DNA of 61,475 nt from Bacteroidales bacterium (GTDB taxonomy: Bacteria; Bacteroidota; Bacteroidia; Bacteroidales; UBA932). Location of the stretch: assembly GCA_017647795.1 (NCBI GenBank), contig JAGCJX010000008.1, forward strand, positions 1-61,475, given 5' to 3'. Below the pieces are notes generated by a model. That model was not told the origin of the DNA. It saw nothing but the letters and a program-made list of their open reading frames with translations, and ran no database searches. The first letter of the stretch is position 1, and every line of letters begins with the position of its first letter. Positions 9,860 through 19,382 of the stretch are shown here, one piece after another. A program made the translations under genes and the position numbers.

Positions 9860-12800
9860 ATGTTGAAAACTATTCCCGAGAAAAATAAGATAAAACCCAT
9901 CCAGGCAACCTTGTTGGATTACGAGCATCCTTCCCGAATTTTATGGAAAGGATTGCACGCCTCAGCTCGTTCGTTTGCGATAGCGGCTACCGTAGAACAA
10001 GGGGTGCACTGGGTGCTTTGTTCGGATAAGGAGAAGGCGGCAGGTTGTGCCAACGACTTGTATCATTTGATGGATGAAGGAGCGATTTTCTTCTTTCCAA
10101 TGTCTGAAAACAAAGGGGTACGTACCCGGATTCACGATGCTTCGCAGAAGGTACAACGGACGGCTGCATTGGGAGCAATCCAGGAATTCCAACAAGGAAA
10201 GAGTGCTTTTCCCTATTTGGTGTTGGTTGCCTTTCCAGAATCAATGCAGGAATGGGTGCCGGATGCCCAGCAAATGGCACAGCATTGCCTTTCTATTAAA
10301 AAAGGGGATGCTCTCGGTTTTGAAAACTTGAAATCCTGGTTGGTCAGTGCTGGATTCAATCGTTGTGACTTTGTTTCCCAACCTGGCGAATTTGCTGTAC
10401 GGGGAGGTTTGGTGGACCTTTTTTCGTATGGGGATGACCAGGCTTGTCGGGTAGAATTCTTTGGCGATGAAGTGGAATCCATCAAGGTGATTGATGTGAA
10501 TTCTCAGCGTTCGGTCGAAGAATTGGAAAGGGTAGAGGTGTATCCCAACCTTTTTCAAACAGAGGAAGAATCATCCTTGGTAGCTCCTTTGGCATTGACT
10601 CCCGAACGTTGTACGGTGTGGACAGAGCGCGAACTCCTGTTGAACGATGTTCCGGGCATGGATGCCTTCCAAGGAAATGTGGTTTGTTTTTCTACCTTGT
10701 ACGAAGGAGACGGTGCTCGTGCTTCGTTCGATGCCGTGTATGAGTATGCAACCCAACCGCAGCCGGCATTTAACAAGAATTTTGAACTCTTGGCTGAGAA
10801 CATCCGGGAACATTTGGAGCAAGGGTGGAAGGTTACCATTTTCAGTGAGAGCAGTCGGCAGATCGACCGTTTGCGCAGCATCTTGGCAACTTTTGATGTC
10901 TACCCGGATTTCGAGGATTATACCATTCAAGGTGGTTTTGTGGATCCGCAGACCTCCCAATGTTTGTACACGGATCATCAGATTTTTGACCGTTACCGCC
11001 GGGTTCGGATCAAGCGGACCGTGGAACGGAGTGAACGGTTGACCCTGGAGGACTTGAATTCCTTCAAGTACGGGGATTATGTGGTGCACGTGAACCACGG
11101 AATATGTCGCTACACCGGTTTGATCAAGAGCAAGGTGAATGGAAAAATGCAGGAGGCGGTCAAGCTGGAATTCCAGGACAACGGGGTGTTGTTGGTCTCC
11201 GTACACAATCTCCACCGCATTTCCCGTTATAAATCAGCAGATTCCAAACCTCCCAAAATCAGCAAACTGGGATCTTCACAGTGGCAAAAGCTGAAAAATC
11301 AGACGAAGTCCAAGGTCAAGGACATGGCACAGGAACTCATTCGTCTGTACGCCAAACGCCGTTTGTCCGAAGGGTATGCGTTTTCGGGAGATACTTTTTT
11401 GCAACACGAATTGGAATCTTCGTTCATGTACGAGGATACACCCGATCAATACAAGGCTACCCAAGCAGTGAAGGAGGATATGGAAAAACCCTATCCCATG
11501 GATCGTCTGGTGTGTGGGGATGTGGGTTTCGGAAAAACCGAAGTGGCCATCCGGGCTGCTTTCAAAGCGGTTGCAGACAGCAAACAAGTGGCAGTGCTGG
11601 TACCGACAACCATCCTTGCCCTCCAACACTACAATACATTCAAGGAGCGTTTGAAAGATTTTCCTTGTGAGGTTGAGTACGTGAGCCGGATGAAGACTGC
11701 CGCCGAGATGCGGGACATCGCGGACCGTTTGAAAAAAGGGAAGATCGATATCTTGATTGGTACCCACCGTTTGTTAAACAAAGATTTGGTCTTCAAAGAT
11801 TTGGGTCTTTTGATCATCGATGAGGAACAGAAGTTTGGGGTGGCAGCCAAAGAAAAATTACGTCAGATGAAGGTGGCTGTCGATACCTTGACTTTGTCGG
11901 CAACCCCCATTCCCCGGACCTTGCAGTTCTCGTTGTTGGGAGCCCGCGATTTGTCGGTCATCAACACACCTCCGCCGAACCGTTTGCCCGTTCAGACAGA
12001 AATCATCGATTTTGAAGAGGACCTCATCCGCGAAGTCATCCAGTACGAAGTGGGTCGCGGAGGCCAGGTCATCTACGTTCACAACCGTGTACAAGACATC
12101 GAGGAGGTAGAAGATATCCTGCTGCGCATTGTTCCCAACATAAAAATTTGTGTGGCCCACGGCCAGATGGATCCGCGTGAGATGGAAAAACGGGTGTTGG
12201 ACTTTGTGGCCGGAGACTACGATTTGTTGTTGGCTACAACCATCATCGAAAGTGGGGTGGACATCCCGAATGTAAATACCATCATCATCAACCAGGCCCA
12301 TTATTTTGGCTTGAGTGATTTGCACCAGTTGCGGGGTCGGGTGGGCCGTTCCAACAAAAAGGCTTTTTGCTACCTCATTGTGCCGCCGACTTCCATTTTG
12401 ACCGACGATGCCCTGCGCCGGATCAAGGCCATCGAAGCCTTCTCGGAACTGGGCAGTGGTTTCAACATAGCCATGCAGGACCTGGACATCCGCGGTATGG
12501 GCAATATGCTGGGGGCTGAGCAGAGCGGATACATGGCTGAAATGGGCTTTGATACCTATCAGCGTATCTTGGCAGAAGCTTTTGAAGAGGTTCGGGACGA
12601 GGTGATGCCCGTTGAATGGAAAGAGAAAAAAGAGGAAGAGGTGGTCTTTGTACGGGATTGTACAGTGGAAACGGACTTGGAATTGTTCATTCCGGACGAG
12701 TACATCAACGTGATGTCGGAGAAAATCCGCATTTACCGGGAAATGGACGCTGTCAAGACGGAAGAGGAGTTGGAAAAAATTCTGGAAAGCTTGCGCGACC

Positions 12801-13099
12801 GTTTCGGACCCGTTCCGGAACAAGTGGACCAATTGGCTTACGTGGTCCGTTTGCGTCAGGTGGCCCGTGAAAAGGGGTTTGAGCGGGTGGATGTGAAGAA
12901 CGAGCAATTGGTGGCCTACTTTGTATTCGACCAACAATCCTCTTACTACCAGTCCCCCTTGTTTGCGGACATTTTGCAACGCCTGTCCACCAAGGACAAG
13001 AAACGTTATGTTTTGCAGCAGAACAAAGAGAAATTGTCGTTGACAGTGGATGCGGTTCGGACCATCAAAGGGGCCTACAACGTCATCCAAAAATTGTAA
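9860..13099 (+). CDS. mfd: Transcription-repair coupling factor Mfd
   Basis: 1079 aa DNA translocase that removes stalled RNA polymerase and recruits nucleotide excision repair. The UvrB-homology domains occupy the N-terminal third, a CarD-like RNA polymerase-interacting domain lies near residues 390-455 (KYGDYVVHVNHGICRYTGL), and the translocase has Walker A GDVGFGKTE near 551 and the DEEQ box near 653. Motif VI and the TRG-like region (LHQLRGRVGRS near 825) and a C-terminal D7-type domain are present. Slightly shorter than the E. coli protein, as usual in this phylum. First plus-strand gene to the right of the candidate origin. Confidence 0.97.
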   Translation: MLKTIPEKNKIKPIQATLLDYEHPSRILWKGLHASARSFAIAATVEQGVHWVLCSDKEKAAGCANDLYHLMDEGAIFFFPMSENKGVRTRIHDASQKVQRTAALGAIQEFQQGKSAFPYLVLVAFPESMQEWVPDAQQMAQHCLSIKKGDALGFENLKSWLVSAGFNRCDFVSQPGEFAVRGGLVDLFSYGDDQACRVEFFGDEVESIKVIDVNSQRSVEELERVEVYPNLFQTEEESSLVAPLALTPERCTVWTERELLLNDVPGMDAFQGNVVCFSTLYEGDGARASFDAVYEYATQPQPAFNKNFELLAENIREHLEQGWKVTIFSESSRQIDRLRSILATFDVYPDFEDYTIQGGFVDPQTSQCLYTDHQIFDRYRRVRIKRTVERSERLTLEDLNSFKYGDYVVHVNHGICRYTGLIKSKVNGKMQEAVKLEFQDNGVLLVSVHNLHRISRYKSADSKPPKISKLGSSQWQKLKNQTKSKVKDMAQELIRLYAKRRLSEGYAFSGDTFLQHELESSFMYEDTPDQYKATQAVKEDMEKPYPMDRLVCGDVGFGKTEVAIRAAFKAVADSKQVAVLVPTTILALQHYNTFKERLKDFPCEVEYVSRMKTAAEMRDIADRLKKGKIDILIGTHRLLNKDLVFKDLGLLIIDEEQKFGVAAKEKLRQMKVAVDTLTLSATPIPRTLQFSLLGARDLSVINTPPPNRLPVQTEIIDFEEDLIREVIQYEVGRGGQVIYVHNRVQDIEEVEDILLRIVPNIKICVAHGQMDPREMEKRVLDFVAGDYDLLLATTIIESGVDIPNVNTIIINQAHYFGLSDLHQLRGRVGRSNKKAFCYLIVPPTSILTDDALRRIKAIEAFSELGSGFNIAMQDLDIRGMGNMLGAEQSGYMAEMGFDTYQRILAEAFEEVRDEVMPVEWKEKKEEEVVFVRDCTVETDLELFIPDEYINVMSEKIRIYREMDAVKTEEELEKILESLRDRFGPVPEQVDQLAYVVRLRQVAREKGFERVDVKNEQLVAYFVFDQQSSYYQSPLFADILQRLSTKDKKRYVLQQNKEKLSLTVDAVRTIKGAYNVIQKL

Positions 13100-13132
13100 G
13101 AACAGTTATCCTACATTTATAAATAAGGTCTC

Positions 13133-13855
13133 GTGAAAAATTTATTGGTGGATTTGGGAAATACCACGGCCAAAGTTGCCTTTTCAGAAGAAGGTCGGTT
13201 GGGCGAAATTTTCCGTTGCAACAAAGAGCAGGAGCAGGATTTTGTTTTGAAACTGCTGACCTCACACCCTGTAGATACATTGGTACTGTCTTCGGTGCGG
13301 TCCGTGGATGCGCATTGGGAAGCCTTGTTGTCCCGTCAGGTCCGTCGTTACCTGCGTTTTGACCCGTTGACCCAAGATGTTCTTAAAAATGACTATGCAA
13401 CCCCGCATACCTTGGGAGCGGACCGGTTGGCGGCAGCGGTGGGTGCACAGGCGTTGTTTCCGGATCAGGATTTGTTGATTTTTGATTTTGGAACAGCCAT
13501 CACCATCGACCGCGTAACCCGTGATGGAACCTTTTGTGGGGGAAATATTTCACTGGGTTTGGCCAGTAGGTTCCGCGCTTTGCACGAGTTTACCGGAAAA
13601 CTTCCTTTGTTGGAAGCACCCCAAGAAACCGGTGGCCTGGGAACCTCCACACAGTCAGCGATGCAACAAGGGGTTGCGTTGGGCATAATCTTTGAAGTAG
13701 AGGGTTACTTAAGGAGATTTTCGGACCATCTTCCAATTTTCACGGGTGGCGATGCATTTTATTTTGCTGAAAAAATGAAAACTCCCATATTTGCAGTTTA
13801 TAATTTAGTATTGACGGGCTTAGCCCGTGTTGCAGAGAGAAATGCGATTGAATAA
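13133..13855 (+). CDS. coaX: Type III pantothenate kinase
   Basis: 240 aa kinase that phosphorylates pantothenate in the first step of coenzyme A synthesis, in the cytoplasm. The phosphate-binding DLGNTTAK motif is at residues 6-13, the GADRLAA motif near 103, and DFGTAITID near 119 carries the second phosphate-binding site. It starts with GTG at 13133, 33 bases after mfd. Its 3' end overlaps the start of the next gene by 14 bases, so the genes are likely one transcript, an arrangement often seen in Bacteroidales. Confidence 0.95.
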   Translation: MKNLLVDLGNTTAKVAFSEEGRLGEIFRCNKEQEQDFVLKLLTSHPVDTLVLSSVRSVDAHWEALLSRQVRRYLRFDPLTQDVLKNDYATPHTLGADRLAAAVGAQALFPDQDLLIFDFGTAITIDRVTRDGTFCGGNISLGLASRFRALHEFTGKLPLLEAPQETGGLGTSTQSAMQQGVALGIIFEVEGYLRRFSDHLPIFTGGDAFYFAEKMKTPIFAVYNLVLTGLARVAERNAIE

Positions 13856-15164
13856 GAATTTTATCCTTTCAGTTTGCTTGTGCGTTTGTGCTGTATTGAG
13901 TTTGGGTTCTGCCCAAGCCCAAACAACCGATGCACTCGGAACCTATACTCCTTATTCTATGTATGGAGTGGGTGATTTGGCTGTTCAAGGTACCGGTTAC
14001 AACCGGACCATGGGAGGTGTTGGTATCGGTCTTCGCGACAACCGCTTCATCAACTATGTGAATCCGGCTGCCATCACAGCCCGTGATACCTTGTCCTTTA
14101 TGTTGGACTTTGGTGTAACCCAAAGCAACTATTATGCAAAGGATCACCAAGCCCAATCGGCCTACAACGCGTTCAGTATGCAGAACTTTGTGTTCACTAC
14201 CCCGTTGTACAAATCATCGGCTCTGGTGGTGGGCGTAGCTCCGTACAGCAACATTGGTTACAAATTTGAATCTGCGGATCTGGAAGACGAAGTGGAAGCA
14301 GAAATCGGAGACGTACGTTACCAACGCTATGGAACGGGTTCGGTTTCCCAATTGTTTGTGGGTGCTGCAGCTACCTTCTTTGATCGTATCTCGGTGGGCG
14401 GACAGATGATTTATTACTTCGGTTCGTTGAACCGTCACAGCAACATCCTATTCAACAGCGATCTGGCTTACCGTAACTTGTTCTCGGGTTGGGATTATTC
14501 CATCCACTCGATCTCCGGCAAGTTCGGTATCCAATATGAAGAAATTCTGGGTAAGAACCGACAATCCAAGATTGTGATTGGGGGTACCTACCGCCTGGGA
14601 ACAACCTTGAATGGAGAAATGGCACGTTATGTCTTTTCTTCGAACCACGAGTCCATTACTACCAACACAGCGGCGGATACCATTTCCTTCAAACAGTTTC
14701 AGACGGGTCTGAGTATTCCGCAAGAGATTGGCGTGGGTGCTTCCTTCGTCTGGAAAGACCGTTGGGCTATTGGTGTGGATTATCAATACCAAGATTGGAG
14801 CCAAGTGGAAATCCCGGTGGCAGGTGACCGTTTTACACCGATGCGTGCCCAATCCTTCCGTGCCGGTATCCAATGGACCCCGAACCGCTACGACATCCGT
14901 TATTATTCCAAACGCATTACCTACCGCGGTGGTTTCTACTACGACCAGTCGTATTTGGGTTTGGATGGACAGCAGATCAACTCGATGGGTGTGACCCTGG
15001 GTGTTTCTCTTCCGATTTCCCGCTGGTACAATTCGTTGACCTGTGGTGTAGACCTGGGAAAACGCGGAGCTTCGGTAGGGGAACTGGTTCAGGAATACTA
15101 TTGTAAGTTCTTCTTGAACATTAACTTACATGATATTTGGTTCCAAAAGTACAGATACGAATAG
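13842..15164 (+). CDS. Outer membrane beta-barrel-like protein
   Basis: 440 aa exported protein with a signal peptide (cut near residue 27, after SAQA). The mature part opens with TPYSMYGVGDLAVQGTGYNR and continues with alternating aromatic/polar strands through to a C-terminal aromatic-rich end, as in Bacteroidota FadL/PorV-like barrels. A conserved feature is the row of glycine- and tyrosine-rich strands near residues 310-360. The ATG at 13842 gives the best signal peptide; a GTG 15 bases upstream is the alternative. Its position between coaX and the TPR/lptC genes matches a common Bacteroidales order. Function is not known; a transport or assembly role is inferred only. Confidence 0.8.
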   Translation: MRLNKNFILSVCLCVCAVLSLGSAQAQTTDALGTYTPYSMYGVGDLAVQGTGYNRTMGGVGIGLRDNRFINYVNPAAITARDTLSFMLDFGVTQSNYYAKDHQAQSAYNAFSMQNFVFTTPLYKSSALVVGVAPYSNIGYKFESADLEDEVEAEIGDVRYQRYGTGSVSQLFVGAAATFFDRISVGGQMIYYFGSLNRHSNILFNSDLAYRNLFSGWDYSIHSISGKFGIQYEEILGKNRQSKIVIGGTYRLGTTLNGEMARYVFSSNHESITTNTAADTISFKQFQTGLSIPQEIGVGASFVWKDRWAIGVDYQYQDWSQVEIPVAGDRFTPMRAQSFRAGIQWTPNRYDIRYYSKRITYRGGFYYDQSYLGLDGQQINSMGVTLGVSLPISRWYNSLTCGVDLGKRGASVGELVQEYYCKFFLNINLHDIWFQKYRYE

Positions 15165-15199
15165 AAAAAACAGATAGAAATTATTAGTCAAAAGTATTT

Positions 15200-16522
15200 A
15201 TGAAACAAGTGAAAATTGTTTTGGTCCTTGCCGGTATGATGCTTGCTGCCGGTTTTGCGAATGCTCAAGGACGTTTTGGTGCAGACAGTGCACAATGTGT
15301 TACTTACCTCTCTTACTATCAAGAGTACATGAAACAAAACAACTTGGCTGATGCAGCTCCCCAATGGAGAAAAGCAATCCAAGTTTGCCCTCCCACAGCA
15401 AGTCAAAACATGTTGTTGGATGGTATGAAGATTTTGCGCAAAGACATCAATGCCTTCCGCAACAACCCGATTCGTCGCAAAGAATTGGTTGACTCTTTGA
15501 TGATGTTGCACCAAATGCGTATTGACAATTACCCGAAATACAAGGTAACTGCTCAACAAAACATGGCAATGGATATGCTCAACTACACTGGCAAAGGTGA
15601 AGAACAAAAATTGTTCTCTGTTTTGTCTGAAACCATGGACATTGCTGGTGCAAAAACCAACCCGAGCATCGTGGTTCGTTACATGAACTTCGCTAACGAA
15701 TTGTACCAACAAGGCGTATTCACCGACCAAGAAGTTTTCGATGCTTTTGACAAAGCAAGCGCTTCTATTGAGCAAATTGCAACCGTGAAAAAAGAAGAAG
15801 AAGTGGCTAACTTGCGTCGTGACGTAGAAAACCTCTTCATGCAAAGTGGTGTAGCTTCTTGCGAAAACTTGGTGAAATTGTTCACTCCCCGTTTCGAAAG
15901 CAACCCGACCGACAAAGATGTATTGGGTAACATTGTTGCGAAGTTGACTGCAGCGAACTGCTTGGAAGAAGATTTGTACCTCAAATCTGTGGAAGCTTTG
16001 TACCAAGTTGACCCTTCACACGCTACTGCTTACTTGTTGTACCGTTTGTATGCAACCCGTGGTGAAAACGAACAAGCAGTTGCTTACTTGCAAAAAGCCA
16101 TCGATGATGAAACTTCTGACGTGGTAACCGATGCAAACTACGCAATGGAAATGGCTACCTTCTTGTACACCAAAGCAGCCCGTGCTGCCAAAGCGATCGA
16201 GGCTGCAAAACAAGCTGCAGAAATCGACGAATCTGTTGCGGGTAAAGCTTACTTGTTGATTGGTACCATCTGGGGTGCTCAAAAATGCGAAGGTAACGAC
16301 ATCGAAAAACGTGCTCCTTACTGGGTGGCCGTTGACTACTTGACCAAAGCTAAACGTGCTGATGCTAGTTTGACCGAAGAAGCAGATCGTATGATTGCTA
16401 ACTTCAGCAACTACTATCCGAAACAAACCGACGCGTTTATGTTCGACTTGATGGATGGCGCAAACTACACCGTTTCTTGCAACGGTTTGCGTGAAAACAC
16501 CAAGGTTCGTACCCAAAAATAA
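15200..16522 (+). CDS. Exported tetratricopeptide-like protein
   Basis: 440 aa protein with a signal peptide (about residues 1-22, cut after ANA). The rest is all-helical with TPR-like periodicity, for example LSYYQEYMKQNNLADAAPQW near 34-53 and repeats around 270-350 with AVAYLQKAIDDE and TKAARAAKAIEAAKQAAEID. It is probably periplasmic. Codon use is strongly biased (TTG, AAC, CGT), suggesting high expression. It lies 3 bases upstream of lptC and in the same run as the barrel-like protein and foldase, so a role in envelope assembly is plausible. No enzyme motif is seen. Confidence 0.85.
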   Translation: MKQVKIVLVLAGMMLAAGFANAQGRFGADSAQCVTYLSYYQEYMKQNNLADAAPQWRKAIQVCPPTASQNMLLDGMKILRKDINAFRNNPIRRKELVDSLMMLHQMRIDNYPKYKVTAQQNMAMDMLNYTGKGEEQKLFSVLSETMDIAGAKTNPSIVVRYMNFANELYQQGVFTDQEVFDAFDKASASIEQIATVKKEEEVANLRRDVENLFMQSGVASCENLVKLFTPRFESNPTDKDVLGNIVAKLTAANCLEEDLYLKSVEALYQVDPSHATAYLLYRLYATRGENEQAVAYLQKAIDDETSDVVTDANYAMEMATFLYTKAARAAKAIEAAKQAAEIDESVAGKAYLLIGTIWGAQKCEGNDIEKRAPYWVAVDYLTKAKRADASLTEEADRMIANFSNYYPKQTDAFMFDLMDGANYTVSCNGLRENTKVRTQK

Positions 16523-16525
16523 TCT

Positions 16526-17176
16526 ATGCGCTTTAGCAAAATAGACTTTTCAAACAGTCTTGTGGTAGCCGTTGTTTTTGCAATGGCTACCATTGCTGTT
16601 TCTTGCCAACCCAAATTGGGAGAGACGCAGATTGCCTCTCCGGACACGGCGCCCAACCAGGTCGTGGAGGGAATGAGTGCCGTACAGTCCCGCAACAGTC
16701 TTCGTCAGATGCGGATAGAAGCCCCTCTGATGGAAATCTTCAACCAGGATCCGGAAGATTCTTACGAGTTGTTCCCGAAAGGATTTGTGGTTTATGGCTA
16801 CAACGAACAAGGTTTTTTGGAAACTGAAATCGTGGCCAAGCGAGCCCGTCACCGTTTGGTGCAATCCGAAGAAACCTGGGAGGCCTACGGGGATGTTGTG
16901 GTGCGCAACTTTGTCAAAGGAACGCGCATCGATACCGACACCTTGTATTGGGACAAAGAAAATGCGAAAATCTACACCCCGCAGCGTTGTTACGTCTTTC
17001 TCCAGTCGCCCGATGGTGCCATGCAAGGCTTTGGTATGGAGTCCGACGAAATGGCCCGAAACGCCTTACTCCTGCATCCATTTGACAGTTATGCTTATGT
17101 TGGCCGGGACTCTACCGAGGCTGGATATGTAGATAGTGTTAATTTTATTGGTCCACACTACAAAACCTACCGATAA
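16526..17176 (+). CDS. lptC: LPS export protein LptC
   Basis: 216 aa LptC-family protein. It has an N-terminal hydrophobic segment (about residues 11-27) ending in a possible lipobox (VSC), followed by an OstA-like beta-jellyroll domain. DTLYWDKENAKIYTP near residues 139-153 is a typical LptC stretch. LptC receives LPS from the LptBFG transporter and passes it to the periplasmic bridge. The related LptE gene lies at 45.5 kb in this window; lptB, lptF/G and lptD are not in it. It starts 3 bases after the previous stop. Confidence 0.88.
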   Translation: MRFSKIDFSNSLVVAVVFAMATIAVSCQPKLGETQIASPDTAPNQVVEGMSAVQSRNSLRQMRIEAPLMEIFNQDPEDSYELFPKGFVVYGYNEQGFLETEIVAKRARHRLVQSEETWEAYGDVVVRNFVKGTRIDTDTLYWDKENAKIYTPQRCYVFLQSPDGAMQGFGMESDEMARNALLLHPFDSYAYVGRDSTEAGYVDSVNFIGPHYKTYR

Positions 17177-17182
17177 AATTAC

Positions 17183-17190
17183 TATATTCG
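17183..17190 (+). promoter_or_regulatory. -7 box TATATTCG upstream of the foldase gene
   Basis: TATATTCG fits the TAnnTTYG -7 pattern of Bacteroidota and lies 43 bases before the foldase ATG, just after the lptC stop. A matching -33 element is not clear. It suggests the foldase can be transcribed separately from the upstream run. Confidence 0.35.
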
Positions 17191-17233
17191 CGTCTTGATT
17201 TGATAATATTTAACCAATAATAAATCATTTAAA

Positions 17234-19324
17234 ATGGCAGTTTTAGATAAAATCCGCACAAAATTAGGTGTACTTATCACCGTGCTGATCGCCGTAGCGT
17301 TGTTGTCCTTCATTGTGGACCCCACAACCATCGATGTAATGTCCCGTACTTTCTCCAGCAAATATGACGTTGGTGAAATCAACGGAAAATCAGTAAAATA
17401 CGAAGAATTCCAAAGCAAAGTGGACTACTACACCAACTTGTACCACTTGAGCAGCGGACAACAATCAGTTTCCGAACAAGCGTTGGAATCCATCTACAAC
17501 AGTGCTTGGCAAGATCTCGAAAGCGAGTACCTCATCATCCCGACCATGCGTGAAGCAGGTGTGCGCGTAGGCGAAGAAGAAACCTTTGATTTGTGCCAAG
17601 GTACTGAAATTTCTCCCGTGCTCGCACAAGATCCCGCTTTCTGCGATGCAACCGGTAAATTCAGCCGTGACCGCGTGATTGAGTTCATCCAATCCATTCC
17701 GATGGACCAAACCGGCAATATGAAAACTTACTGGGATTTTGTTGAGAACAACATCGTTCGCCAACAATACTTCACCAAATACACCTCTTTGATCTCTAAG
17801 AGTAATGTGATGAACCCCGTTGAATTGCGTCGCAACATCGAAGAAAACAACACTACTTCCGATGCTGAGTTTGTAGTGGTTCCCTTCGGTTTCCAACCCG
17901 ATTCAACCATCCAAGTTTCTGATTCAGAAATCAAAGCTTACTACAACAAAAACAAAAAGAACTACCGTCAAGTAGCTTCTCGTGACATCGAGTACGTTGT
18001 GTTTGAAGTACAACCCTCAGCTCAAGACATCGAAGATGCACGCCAAGCAATGGACAAGGCATACGCTGGTTTTGCTGAAGCAAGCAACTTGAAAACGTAT
18101 TTGGCACACAACTCAGATACTCCCCTCCAAGAATACTACTACAAAGCTGGTGAGTTGGAAAAATCTTTCCCTGAATTGGATGTCTTCGCTTTTGGCAAGA
18201 ACCAACCCAAAACATTGGCTCCTTTCCAAAAAGACCAAATGTTCTACGCTGCCCGCGTTAGCGACCGCAAACAAATGGCAGACTCTGCTTTCGTAAAACA
18301 CATCTTGTTGCCGATGACCGAAGAAGCCAAAGCTGACAGCTTGTTGAACGAATTGAAGAAAGGTGCTGATTTCGTAGCCATGGCTACTGAATATTCAGCA
18401 GACAAAAACCCGAACGTAAAAGAAGCGGGTGACTTGGGCTGGATGACTCAAACCATGATGATCCCCGGTTTTGAAAGTGTTTTGACTGCAAAAACCAACC
18501 AATACTTCAAAATCAACTCCAACTATGGTATCCACTTGGTAAAAGTAACCGAACAAACCAAGAAATTGGACAAAGTACAATTGGCTCTCTTGACCAAGGA
18601 AATCGTTGCAAGCGAAAGAACCTTCCAACACTACTATGCACAAGCCAATGATTTGGTTGTGAAGAGCGAAGGTCAATTGGAAAAATTCAACGAAGCTGTT
18701 TCTGAAGGCAACTTGCCGGTGGTTCCTGCACGTGGCGTGAAAGAAGGTGCTAAATCCATTTCCCGTTACCAAAACACCCGCGAAGTGAGCCGTTGGATTT
18801 ACGAAGCTGAATTGGGAGAAGTTTCTCCGATTCTTACTGTGGACAACCAATACTTCTTCGTCGTTGCGTTGACCGGTGTTCACGAAGAAGGTTATGCTCC
18901 CGTTTCTCAAGTAGCAGAATCCATCCGTTACACCTTGACCCAAGAAAAACGTGCTGAAAAAGTAAAAGCAGAAGTGACTGAAAAGATTGCTGGTTTGACT
19001 ACATTGGAAGCGATTGCTGAAGCATTGAACGCGAAAGTATCTACCCGCGAAGGTGTTGCTTTTGCTGCTCAAGGTTCACAAGCTGTGGATCCTGCCTTGG
19101 TAGGTGCGATTGCAGGTGCGAAAGAACAAACCTTGACTGCTCCGGTAGCAGGTCGTCTCGGTGTTTACGTGTTGAACATCAAAGGTCGTGAAGTAGGTTC
19201 TTTCTACAACGAAGATGATGCAGCGGTTCGTCACCAAGCGAAGAACAACTACCACATGAACATCCTTCCTTCTGTATTCGCAGAAATGGGTGAAGTGAAA
19301 GACAACCGTGCTCGTTTCTTCTAG
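17234..19324 (+). CDS. Membrane-anchored parvulin peptidyl-prolyl isomerase (PpiD/SurA-like)
   Basis: 696 aa foldase for newly exported envelope proteins. A single N-terminal membrane helix (about residues 10-30) anchors it facing the periplasm. A SurA_N/PpiD-type helical region follows (about 40-260). A parvulin domain lies near residues 350-440: VKHILLPMTEEAKADSLLNE, then GDLGWMTQTMMIPGFE and YGIHLVKVTE. A second, weaker parvulin-like segment follows near 500-560. Length and anchor fit the PpiD-type proteins of Bacteroidota. Codon bias suggests high expression. Transcription ends at a strong hairpin terminator. Confidence 0.93.
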   Translation: MAVLDKIRTKLGVLITVLIAVALLSFIVDPTTIDVMSRTFSSKYDVGEINGKSVKYEEFQSKVDYYTNLYHLSSGQQSVSEQALESIYNSAWQDLESEYLIIPTMREAGVRVGEEETFDLCQGTEISPVLAQDPAFCDATGKFSRDRVIEFIQSIPMDQTGNMKTYWDFVENNIVRQQYFTKYTSLISKSNVMNPVELRRNIEENNTTSDAEFVVVPFGFQPDSTIQVSDSEIKAYYNKNKKNYRQVASRDIEYVVFEVQPSAQDIEDARQAMDKAYAGFAEASNLKTYLAHNSDTPLQEYYYKAGELEKSFPELDVFAFGKNQPKTLAPFQKDQMFYAARVSDRKQMADSAFVKHILLPMTEEAKADSLLNELKKGADFVAMATEYSADKNPNVKEAGDLGWMTQTMMIPGFESVLTAKTNQYFKINSNYGIHLVKVTEQTKKLDKVQLALLTKEIVASERTFQHYYAQANDLVVKSEGQLEKFNEAVSEGNLPVVPARGVKEGAKSISRYQNTREVSRWIYEAELGEVSPILTVDNQYFFVVALTGVHEEGYAPVSQVAESIRYTLTQEKRAEKVKAEVTEKIAGLTTLEAIAEALNAKVSTREGVAFAAQGSQAVDPALVGAIAGAKEQTLTAPVAGRLGVYVLNIKGREVGSFYNEDDAAVRHQAKNNYHMNILPSVFAEMGEVKDNRARFF

Positions 19325-19347
19325 TCTTAGAATCGAGTGTTTGATAC

Positions 19348-19382
19348 AGAGACCAGCTTCTTAGAAGTTGGTCTCTTTTTTT
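19348..19382. terminator. Strong intrinsic terminator shared by converging genes
   Basis: A 13-base stem with one G-U pair (19348-19360 with 19364-19376), a 3-base loop, then seven T. It ends transcription of the foldase gene. It also overlaps the last codons of the convergent TPR-HTH regulator gene, whose stop is at 19361. Confidence 0.85.

Noticed and set aside
11858..13090. A 410-codon minus-strand frame opposite mfd
   Set aside because: Shadow of the mfd translocase region; no start context or motif.
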